From Actinomadura sp. NAK00032 (lineage in GTDB: Bacteria; Actinomycetota; Actinomycetes; Streptosporangiales; Streptosporangiaceae): a DNA stretch of 64,000 bases. How positions within the stretch are numbered: the first letter of the stretch is position 1; every line of letters begins with the position of its first letter. The position numbers and the translations under genes are program-made. The notes under the pieces were generated by a model that was not told the origin of the DNA, did no database searches, and saw nothing but the letters and a program-made list of their open reading frames with translations. This document shows, piece after piece, positions 57,534-64,000 of the stretch. The stretch covers positions 4,154,001-4,218,000 of the forward strand of contig NZ_CP054932.1 in assembly GCF_013364275.1 (NCBI RefSeq). The letters are read 5' to 3'.

Positions 57534-58736
57534 TCACAGCCAGAGGATGACGTTAAGAGTAGGGGCCTGAATGAACCGGAAGGCATTCTGCGCCTTCCCC
57601 GCCGCATCCGGCTGCGCCGGCGAAACGGCGGTCGTCGCGACGACATACCGGTCCCGGCTCCCCACCTGCCCGACCTGAGCACCGCCCGGAGGCTCCAGAT
57701 CGCCACCCGGCACGAACCGCAGATCGGTATGCCGCAGACGCCGCGCGGCATCACCCGCCGCGCCGGCATCGGCGAACCTGAGCACGTGGCTGCTGACCAG
57801 CACCCCGTCCGTGGTCCTGAACGCGATCTCGATCCGCCCCTCGCACCCGGCCCGCCGCAGGACACCACGGGCCTGCTCACTGGTCGCACCGGCGCGGCAG
57901 CCCTTCTCGTCGTCCAGCACCTTGGCCGCCGTACGCTCGTAGGTCTCCGAGCGTCCGCCGAAGGCGTTCTCGAACCGGATGTCATCGTCGTAGAACGTGT
58001 TCACCTCGAACGCCGGACCGCCGCCGGAAGAGGACCCGGCGGCCACAAGCACGATGGCGACCGGCGCCCCCAGAACGGTCACCCCGAGAACCGCCGCGAT
58101 AGAACCGAGCGCAACACGCCACCGCCGCTCCCGCCTCTCCCAGCGCCGCACATGCTCGACCCCCACCGCGCCAGATCCCGAAGACCCGAGCACCGCCAGC
58201 CCACCGCTGTCCACCGGCGCGGGCGGCGCCTGCGCCAGAACGACGACCGTCTTGGCCCGCCGGTCGTGCAGGCACTGGCCGAGCCGTTCGTCCTTCCGGT
58301 GCTCCCACGGATCAGTGATCAGCGGAACGGACGAGGACGCCCGGGAGAGCGTGTACCGCCGAAAGGACCGCCGCCACCCCGGCGCCCGCGTCCCGTCCTC
58401 CGCGCACACCACCCGGATCCCGGCGACCCGCTGCCCGACCGTGCACCCCCACCGCGCGATCCCCCCGACCCGTAACAACGCAGGTCCCACCATGGCCAGC
58501 AGCATGACCGGAACGGCCACCCACATCAGCTGCGAAGAGGAGGAGCCCTCAGCCAGAAAGACGAACGCATAGACCGGCGACACGGCCACGAGGAGCACCA
58601 CCACGGCCACAAGGAAGTCGACGGCCCGAGCAGCAACCCGCTGCCGAGTACTCGCCAACACCCGAACGACACGCCCGTTCTCGTCCACGATCTGCTGTGG
58701 CGGAGTACCGGCTGGAAGGTACACAGGAGAGGTCAT
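57534..58736 (-). CDS. RDD-family membrane protein with extracytoplasmic domain
   Basis: About 400 residues. The RDD domain (about 28-170) begins RVAARAVDFLVAVVVLLVAV, continues with GCTVGQRVAGIRVV and ends with the conserved cytoplasmic strand. After a linker, a further helix (about 215-240) leads into a C-terminal soluble domain with two cysteines (DEKGCRAGATS, RRAGCEGRIEIAF). RDD proteins are thought to act in transport or envelope functions; the C-terminal extension is lineage-specific. I take the ATG at 58736 (MTSPVYLP) because the 20 residues upstream do not resemble the family, although the ribosome site is weak. Confidence 0.8.
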   Translation of the reverse strand: MTSPVYLPAGTPPQQIVDENGRVVRVLASTRQRVAARAVDFLVAVVVLLVAVSPVYAFVFLAEGSSSSQLMWVAVPVMLLAMVGPALLRVGGIARWGCTVGQRVAGIRVVCAEDGTRAPGWRRSFRRYTLSRASSSVPLITDPWEHRKDERLGQCLHDRRAKTVVVLAQAPPAPVDSGGLAVLGSSGSGAVGVEHVRRWERRERRWRVALGSIAAVLGVTVLGAPVAIVLVAAGSSSGGGPAFEVNTFYDDDIRFENAFGGRSETYERTAAKVLDDEKGCRAGATSEQARGVLRRAGCEGRIEIAFRTTDGVLVSSHVLRFADAGAAGDAARRLRHTDLRFVPGGDLEPPGGAQVGQVGSRDRYVVATTAVSPAQPDAAGKAQNAFRFIQAPTLNVILWL

Positions 58737-59216
58737 GAGGCCACATGCAACCACAGCAAGGCGCCACTCACAGTCTTCAATCGAACGAGCCCACATGCTT
58801 TAGGAGAAGCCAAAGCCGAATGTGCGAGGCGCGAACGTTCGTTAACAGCGGTGCTCACCGCTTCTACGCCCGAACTCTCCGTTCTCTGAAGCAGCCCAAA
58901 GCCTGTCGGGCGGGTTCACGAGGCGCCCGCCGAGAGGGGGCCGCTGCTCCACCCGGGAGGCTCAGCCGTGTTCAGCCCGAGGCCGGTGACATTCGTGTTC
59001 GGTCAGCCGACGGCGCGGTCCCCATCATGCGATCGACCTGCGCGACATCGACCCGCACGGCAAGAACCTCGCGCGACTGGACCTGCGCGGAGCCGGGATG
59101 GCGGGCGCCGACCTGAAGTCGGCCCGGGAATCTCCTCCGCCGAGGTACGCAGGGTGGCGCGAACGGATGGCCGGACCGTGTTCTGACCTCCCTTCAGCAC
59201 ACACGGCGGGGGCACA
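58737..59216. other. Gene-poor stretch with no intact gene
   Basis: About 480 bases without a credible complete coding region. Its composition is less GC-rich near 58780-58880 than the surroundings. The only coding-like trace is the pentapeptide-repeat remnant at 59026-59130. Confidence 0.6.
59026..59130 (+). pseudogene. Remnant of a pentapeptide-repeat protein
   Basis: In one plus-strand frame the bases encode HAIDLRDIDPHGKNLARLD and, directly after, LRGAGMAGADLKSA. The A-x-L-x-x spacing is characteristic of pentapeptide repeats. There is no start codon in frame nearby; a short upstream frame (MFSPRPVTFVFGQP at 58968) would need a shift to join it. The trace ends in unrelated residues. It is best read as a decayed fragment. 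Confidence 0.4.
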
Positions 59217-60197
59217 CTAGCCCCGGCGTGACGAGTTGGGGACGACCGTCCACCAGGTCAGGCAGCGCCAGAGCCATTCCAAAGGGCCGTATCGGGCTCG
59301 GCGTAGCCACAGCAGGCTGAACGCCGTCTCGATGGCGAAGACTGCGGCGCCGACGGAGAGGGCCATTGCGTAATTGGTTTCCGTCCCGATGTGCAGCACG
59401 TGATCGGCCGCCAGGATCAGCGGTGTGGCGACGACGTAACCCGTCAGTGCCAGTCGGCCGACGGGCGCCAGCGCGCACAGCGCTCGCTGAAGCCGTGATC
59501 GCATCAGCAGCGGGACGGCCGCAACGTAGGTCGCGGCCGTCGCCAGCCCCGCGACCGTCGCCGACCATGAGCTGGGGTCTGCCTCCGTGCCGACCTGGTG
59601 GACGTTCAGGGCAACGGCGAGGGCGGCGGTGATGCCCACGATGACACCGATCCGGCTCGTCGGCAGGCTGAGCGGCTTCTCCACGCCGTATCTGGCCGCC
59701 CCGAACCCCACCAGGAACAGCCCGGGAATCAGCATGCTGCCGCCGGCGGTCGGTGCGGCGAGCGCGGTGGCGACACCGCCGAGGGCCAGGATGACGCGCC
59801 GGCCCGGCAGAAACGACGCGGGCAGCAGTACGACGATGCCGACGACGGCGTACGTCAGCAGCACCTCGCGGGGTTGCAGTAACCGGTGCAGCGCGCCGAA
59901 GGGCATCAGGAACCCCAACCTGGCCAGCATGACCAGCCGCGGGCTTCGCGTCCGCTCCCGGGCCGCGTCCAGGAACAGCCCGAAACTCAGGCCGAACAGG
60001 AACGAGAAGATCGGGAGGAACCTCTGGTGCAGCAAGGTCTCGTAAACCCAGCTGCCGAGCCCACCGGCTGAGCCTGACGTCGGCATCCCCGTGATCCCCA
60101 CGGTGTTCACCAGGGTGATGCCGAACAGCGCGAAGCCGCGGAGAACATCGACCTCGGTGATGCGCAGGGGCTTGTCAGACCGCTCTGCGAGTCCCAC
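59217..60197 (-). CDS. DUF418-domain multi-pass membrane protein
   Basis: A 326-residue protein of the YeiB/DUF418 group with about nine hydrophobic helices. Typical N-terminus EVDVLRGFALFGITLVNT and C-terminal DUF418 region (GRLALTGYVVATPLILAADH...GPLEWLWRCLTWW) are present. The function of the family is unproven, with transport or membrane-stress roles suggested. The frame is open to a TTG at 60260, but the GTG at 60197 gives the normal family start. It follows the fused permease gene on the same strand after about 70 bases. Confidence 0.85.
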   Translation of the reverse strand: MGLAERSDKPLRITEVDVLRGFALFGITLVNTVGITGMPTSGSAGGLGSWVYETLLHQRFLPIFSFLFGLSFGLFLDAARERTRSPRLVMLARLGFLMPFGALHRLLQPREVLLTYAVVGIVVLLPASFLPGRRVILALGGVATALAAPTAGGSMLIPGLFLVGFGAARYGVEKPLSLPTSRIGVIVGITAALAVALNVHQVGTEADPSSWSATVAGLATAATYVAAVPLLMRSRLQRALCALAPVGRLALTGYVVATPLILAADHVLHIGTETNYAMALSVGAAVFAIETAFSLLWLRRARYGPLEWLWRCLTWWTVVPNSSRRG

Positions 60198-60269
60198 CGT
60201 GGCCGCCTGCCGCGATGGGAGCCGGCGGCGGCACTCGGAAGCACGCCAGTTCTGCCGCAAGTCCGGCCG

Positions 60270-62099
60270 TCAGTCCGGCGGGCGATCCGGTTCGGGGCGG
60301 GGTGCCGGGGCGGGCGGTGGTGCCGGGGCGGACGGCGCCGCGGGGCCGGTCCACGGTGGTACGGGACGGGGCGCGGCAGCGTCCGGGGCCGGGATCCCGG
60401 CCGGCCGGTCGATGGTGATCGCGAGGCGGTCCAGGTACGTGACCTGCAGCGCGGCCAGGACGAGCAGGGCGAGGACGACCACGGCGAGCGGGGTCACGAA
60501 CCCGAACGAGACGCCGGCGCTGGAGTACTGGTTCAGCTCGTTGACGAGCACGACAGGGGCCGTCATGTTGTCGCGGTCCGTGGCGACCAGCAGTGGCCAG
60601 AGCAGGTCCTGCGCGTTGATCAGGACCGTCGCGCCGCCGAGGAGGACGGCCAGCGGAAGCGCCGGCACCGCGACGACGCGCAGGAAACCGCCGGCCGCCG
60701 GGGCACCGGCCGCCACCCGCGCCTGCCACGCGGCCGCCCGGCCGCGGCAGAAGAGCGTCAGCACCACCAGCGCGGGGACGCTGATCAGCGTGGGCGGGAT
60801 CAGAGCGCCGAACGAGTTGATCAGGTCGAGGGTGGCGACGTTCTCGAACCCCGCGACGCTCAGCGGTCCGATGCCGACGAACAGCCACGGCGCGAACGGC
60901 AGCAGCAGCCATTCGCTCCTGCGGCCCCGCGGGCGCAAGCCGCCGACGCCCAGTGCGCCGAGGTACGCGGCGCCGACCGAGACCAGCGCGCCCAGCAGCG
61001 GCGGCACCCACGTGTTGACATACGTCCTCGCGTCGGCGGGGGACGCGGCCCCGCGCGGGCCCGGCGAGGAGAACAGCGCCGACAGCCAGGGCCACGCACC
61101 GACCAGCACGACGGCCAGGACGGCGAGCAACGCCGCCGCGGCGACCACGACGCGACCAGGGCCGGCCGGCCGCCCGGCCGGATCGGCCGTGGGATCCGCC
61201 GGAACGAGGTCGATGCGCAGCGCGGTGGTGATCGCGACGAGTGTGGCCGCGATGCCCAGGACCCCGAGGATCAACCCCGTCACCGTGGCCAAGGCCGCGC
61301 CGTGGCCGAGGCTGAGCGACACGAACGACACGCTGAACTGAAAGAGCGACAGCGTCTGCGTCGACCTGCCCGGTCCGCCGCGGGTCAGGGTGTAGACGGA
61401 GGAGAAGGTCTGCAGGCTCACCGCGAACGTGGCCAGGGCGGCGATCGTCCCGACCGCGAGCGCCGGCCGCACCCGCCGCGCGGGCCCGCGGTCGCGCAGC
61501 ACCGCCAGATATCCGAGCAGCGCGAGCCCGCACACCGCGCCGAACGTCGTCAGGCCGCTGATGGCCACCACCGCGACCCGCGACGAGCCGGGGTCGGACA
61601 GCTCGCCGAACGCCGTCTCCAGCCCCCCGTCCGGCATGCCCACCAGCCACGCGGCGGAGAAGGCGACGGGAGAGAACACCACCAGCGGCACCGACATCAG
61701 CACCCGGCCGGCGCGGCGCGGCCACGTCCCGGCACGGTCGAGGGCGGCCGCGAGGAGCGGGGCGACGACGACGGCCACCACCAGCGGGATGACGGCCAGC
61801 GAGACGGTGAACGCCAGGGCCTTCCAGAACTCGGCCTCGCCGAGCAGGTCGGCATAGTTGTCGACGCCGACGAACCTGCCCCGGGGCAGCAGGTCCCCGC
61901 CGTTCGCCTTCGGCAGCCCGCCCCGCTGAAAGGCGCGCAGGATCGTCTGGACGGTGGGGACGACCAGGGACGTGAGCGTGAAGAACGCGGCCGGCACCAG
62001 GAGCACCAGCCCGAGGGCGACCTGTGCCGTACCGCCCGCCTTCCGCGGCGGGCCGGGTAAGGGTGCAGGAGCCATGGGGGCGGAGGGCGGAGGGACCAT
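60270..62099 (-). CDS. Fused double ABC permease (MalF-MalG-like), orphan
   Basis: A 609-residue protein in which two permease-like halves are joined. The N-half (about 25-305) starts LVLLVPAAFFTLTSLVVPTVQTI and has a periplasmic NYADLL segment typical of MalF types; the C-half (about 325-555) resembles MalG. The EAA loop is not evident in the first half and is only weakly preserved in the second (RVAAGAPAAGGFLRVVAVPALP). No binding protein or ATPase is adjacent. The Pro/Ala-rich C-terminal tail is about 50 residues. It may be an unusual transporter or one that no longer couples to an ATPase. The ATG has GGGAG seven bases upstream. Confidence 0.75.
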   Translation of the reverse strand: MVPPPSAPMAPAPLPGPPRKAGGTAQVALGLVLLVPAAFFTLTSLVVPTVQTILRAFQRGGLPKANGGDLLPRGRFVGVDNYADLLGEAEFWKALAFTVSLAVIPLVVAVVVAPLLAAALDRAGTWPRRAGRVLMSVPLVVFSPVAFSAAWLVGMPDGGLETAFGELSDPGSSRVAVVAISGLTTFGAVCGLALLGYLAVLRDRGPARRVRPALAVGTIAALATFAVSLQTFSSVYTLTRGGPGRSTQTLSLFQFSVSFVSLSLGHGAALATVTGLILGVLGIAATLVAITTALRIDLVPADPTADPAGRPAGPGRVVVAAAALLAVLAVVLVGAWPWLSALFSSPGPRGAASPADARTYVNTWVPPLLGALVSVGAAYLGALGVGGLRPRGRRSEWLLLPFAPWLFVGIGPLSVAGFENVATLDLINSFGALIPPTLISVPALVVLTLFCRGRAAAWQARVAAGAPAAGGFLRVVAVPALPLAVLLGGATVLINAQDLLWPLLVATDRDNMTAPVVLVNELNQYSSAGVSFGFVTPLAVVVLALLVLAALQVTYLDRLAITIDRPAGIPAPDAAAPRPVPPWTGPAAPSAPAPPPAPAPRPEPDRPPD

Positions 62100-62433
62100 C
62101 TCGACTCCCGAAAGGGGATTGGCGGCGCGGATCGGTCGAAGATCGGTGAGAGGTGAGTGTACGGCGAAACGCTCCCGACCGGCAGGCGCGCGCCACGTGA
62201 GCGTTCAGGCCACAATGCGCTGAGGAACCCCATGCCGCGCCGCGCCGACGCCCTGTGCGGGCCACCAGGTTCCGGTGGGTGTGACGTTCCAGGTGAGGCG
62301 GATTACGGGCTCGTCTGCAGGGTCAGAGGGTCCAGATCGTTGGTGAAGCGGGGGATCAGGCCCTCGTAGTCGTCCCGTTGAGCCAGACCAGGTCCGCCAG
62401 GTCTGGCATGTCCATGGGGCGGACGCTATCGGG
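62100..62433. other. Gene-poor gap with one small degenerate trace
   Basis: A 334-base gap without an intact gene. The minus strand holds a trace at 62303-62415: MDMPDLADLVWLNGT in one frame, continuing after a one-base shift as DDYEGLIPRFTNDLDPLTLQ to a stop. It may be the decayed end of a small gene, but no family is recognised. Confidence 0.35.
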
Positions 62434-62880
62434 TCAGGCGCCGAACATCTTGCGGACGCGTTCGAGTTGCTCGGTGACCTCCTTGACGGGGTCGGCGGAC
62501 CGGCCGATCCGGTTGGGAAGGTCCTCCAGGCCCTCCGGCATCTGCGGGGTCTCGCCGCGCATCACCTTCTGGAGCAGCGGATTGGCGGCCGTGACCGGCT
62601 CCATCAGCTGGGAGATCTGCTCCTGGATGTCCTTGGACGCGTTCTCCGCGGCTTCCAGGATCGCCTCGCCGAGGGCTTCGGAGCCCATGCGCATCGCGCG
62701 CGGGTCGATCGTGATGCCGCGCAGCGCGCCGCTCGACTTGACCTCGACGCGTACCTGGCCCTTGGACGCCTCCCCGACGCCGGTGATCTCGCTGATCTGC
62801 TCGCGGACCTCGGTCGCCTTGCGGGCCTGCTCCATCGCGGTCGAGATGAAGCGGTCGAGTTCGGGGTTTCCCGTTGACAT
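62434..62880 (-). CDS. YbaB/EbfC-family nucleoid-associated-like protein
   Basis: A 148-residue protein with the YbaB fold. A long N-terminal helix (PELDRFISTAMEQARKATEV) is followed by the central sheet (GQVRVEVKSSGALRGITIDPRAM) and a helix, then a charged C-terminal extension. Classical YbaB (about 110 residues) binds DNA as a tweezer-like dimer. Actinomycetes also have divergent copies beside WXG100/type VII secretion proteins, and this one follows a membrane protein of that flavour by 18 bases. Role uncertain between DNA binding and secretion-related chaperone. Confidence 0.82.
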   Translation of the reverse strand: MSTGNPELDRFISTAMEQARKATEVREQISEITGVGEASKGQVRVEVKSSGALRGITIDPRAMRMGSEALGEAILEAAENASKDIQEQISQLMEPVTAANPLLQKVMRGETPQMPEGLEDLPNRIGRSADPVKEVTEQLERVRKMFGA

Positions 62881-62898
62881 CTCCGGCTCCTCGGGGGC

Positions 62899-63957
62899 TC
62901 AGTCGTTCGGCGGCTTGATATCGAGGTCCTGCCAGTCGACCTTCAGGTCGATGAACGTCGTGTCCGGCCCGCCGACGCCGATCTCCAGCTTCTTGAAGCC
63001 CTGCGCGGTCTGCATCGCCGTGCTGAGCACGCCCCAGGCCTGCCAGAGGAAGTAGCCGATGGTGACGACGATCCCGCCGGCGACGGTGACGCCGAGCACC
63101 GTGCCCAGCATCTCCTTGGCGGCCTCCGCCGCGGGGGCCGCCGGGGTCGCGTCGAAGAGCGTCAGGTAGATCAGGTAGGCCAGTGCGGCGAACGCGATCG
63201 CCGCGGTCATGTCCATCATGTTGTGCAGTGAATTGGTGATCGACTCCATGGTGGTCGCCATCGAGTCGGCGTTTCCCTTGGCCTGCCCCGCTTCCGTGCC
63301 GAAGGCCTTCACCCATTCGTTGAAAGCGTGCCTGCTGGCGCTGGAGTTGGACCATTCCTCGTCACCGAGGATGCTCAGCGAATTGTCCAGGCTGAATTTC
63401 TCCAGGTAGTCCGAGGCCTTCTCCCAGGTGCCCTTGGCGCGGGCGATCTCGTTGTCGTCGGGGCGGACGAGCCACCAGGCGGTGGCCGCGACCAGGGCGG
63501 TGGGGGCGAGGAAGCTCGCCGCGCCGAGGGCGCCCGCCACGACCATGAAGGCCGCGCCCAGACCCACGCCCGCGGCGGCCGGCCCCGATTCGACGGCCTC
63601 CCGAACCGACACGTCCGTGCCTTCTTTGGGGGCGCTGGTGTCGACGCTGAACTTGCGTGCGGGGTCGATCGTGCTGGCCCGCTCCGCCGCGTCGAACCGG
63701 CCCGCCACCTCGAGCATTCCGGCGATCATCTCGTCGAGCTTCTTGGTGCCGTCCTGGAGATTGGTCGTCTGGCTCTGCCGGGCGGCGTCGTAGGCCGACA
63801 TCGCCGGCATTCCGATGACGCCGAAGGCGATCTGCGACATGTCCGTGTGCTGTTCGACGAGCGTCTTCGCGCCGTTGAGATATGTTTTCGGCTCGGTGGC
63901 GACGAAGCTCGCCGCGCGTTTAATCGCCTGGGCGCTGTGTTTTGTCTCTTCACTCAT
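62899..63957 (-). CDS. Helical membrane protein, possible type VII secretion-associated
   Basis: A 352-residue protein of unknown family. The N-terminal 115 residues are helical (AQAIKRAASFVATEPKTYL, QTTNLQDGTKKLDEMIAGML). A hydrophobic hairpin follows (about 125-165), then an amphipathic helical stretch (WSNSSASRHAFNEWVKAFG...ESITNSLHNMM), two more membrane segments (about 240-262 and 280-308) and a short soluble tail. The 100-residue helical blocks recall WXG100-like proteins but no exact WXG motif is seen. The ATG at 63957 has GGAG upstream. It precedes the YbaB gene by 18 bases. Function is inferred only from this context. Confidence 0.6.
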   Translation of the reverse strand: MSEETKHSAQAIKRAASFVATEPKTYLNGAKTLVEQHTDMSQIAFGVIGMPAMSAYDAARQSQTTNLQDGTKKLDEMIAGMLEVAGRFDAAERASTIDPARKFSVDTSAPKEGTDVSVREAVESGPAAAGVGLGAAFMVVAGALGAASFLAPTALVAATAWWLVRPDDNEIARAKGTWEKASDYLEKFSLDNSLSILGDEEWSNSSASRHAFNEWVKAFGTEAGQAKGNADSMATTMESITNSLHNMMDMTAAIAFAALAYLIYLTLFDATPAAPAAEAAKEMLGTVLGVTVAGGIVVTIGYFLWQAWGVLSTAMQTAQGFKKLEIGVGGPDTTFIDLKVDWQDLDIKPPND

Positions 63958-64000
63958 GGCGACAATCTCCAATCTTGCCGATCCGGCGTGCTAGCATCGC

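Noticed and set aside
60198..60260. Longer DUF418 protein starting at a TTG
   Set aside because: The extra 21 residues are basic and unlike the family, while the GTG at 60197 gives the usual N-terminus.
62303..62415. Small minus-strand gene in the gap before the YbaB gene
   Set aside because: It needs a one-base shift to be read through and matches no family I know, so I list it only as a possible degenerate trace.
1..64000. CRISPR array, tRNA/rRNA genes, insertion sequences or prophage
   Set aside because: I found no regularly spaced repeats, cloverleaf-like genes, transposase or integrase motifs on either strand.

Overview
The window is very GC-rich, densely coded DNA. It has many GTG starts, 4-base start/stop overlaps, CBM2-linked cellulases, LacI/ROK/DUF574/PaaX families, IdeR/DmdR-type iron boxes and an actinobacterial LexA box. 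It reads as the chromosome of a filamentous actinomycete. A Thermomonosporaceae member such as Actinomadura is my best inference from gene content, not a proven assignment. No tRNA, rRNA, CRISPR array, transposase or phage gene was found.

Layout. (1) 1-5.4 kb: a two-component system, its kinase cut by the window edge, diverges from a lipoprotein / membrane-fusion / MacB-like ABC export operon. A four-box OmpR-type operator lies between them. (2) 5.4-18.9 kb: an FAD monooxygenase, then a xylose/xylo-oligosaccharide locus. This holds xylB-xylA with a divergent ROK regulator, GH43 and GH3 glycosidases under a LacI regulator, and a divergent sugar ABC importer lacking its own ATPase. (3) 19-28 kb: a compact cellulolytic island with an AA10 LPMO, GH6, GH5, a CelR/CebR-type LacI regulator and GH48. 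All the enzymes carry CBM2, and two perfect TGGGAGCGCTCCCA operators lie in the GH5/celR gap. (4) 28-30.3 kb: SOS-controlled dinB and a DUF574 methyltransferase. (5) 30.3-36 kb: a cyclase-fold protein, then a histidine kinase / NarL-type regulator / second kinase cluster. (6) 36-38 kb: TetR, an MpaB-like oxygenase and a STAS protein. (7) 38-47.3 kb: PaaX regulator and a branched-chain-type ABC importer with acyl-CoA ligase, IclR, Rieske oxygenase and a 52-residue CxC protein, apparently one carboxylate/aromatic uptake-and-degradation operon. (8) 47.3-57 kb: an iron-box-controlled siderophore locus with FecCD/FecE importer, ArCP-Cy-A-PCP NRPS, MFS exporter, PanD and salicylate-type AMP ligase. 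(9) 57-64 kb: membrane proteins (PH-like, RDD, DUF418), a fused ABC permease, a YbaB protein and a membrane protein resembling type VII secretion partners, with two gene relics.

Most notable points. The two paralogous kinases flanking one response regulator are degenerate in opposite ways. The first keeps the phospho-acceptor His but has lost ATP-site residues; the second keeps the ATP site but has Gln in place of His. They look like halves of an obligate hetero-kinase that share a 15-base upstream element. The siderophore locus puts an aspartate decarboxylase under iron control next to a ligase whose pocket residues read as salicylate-specific. This suggests beta-alanine and salicyl-oxazoline building blocks, as in the madurastatin family.
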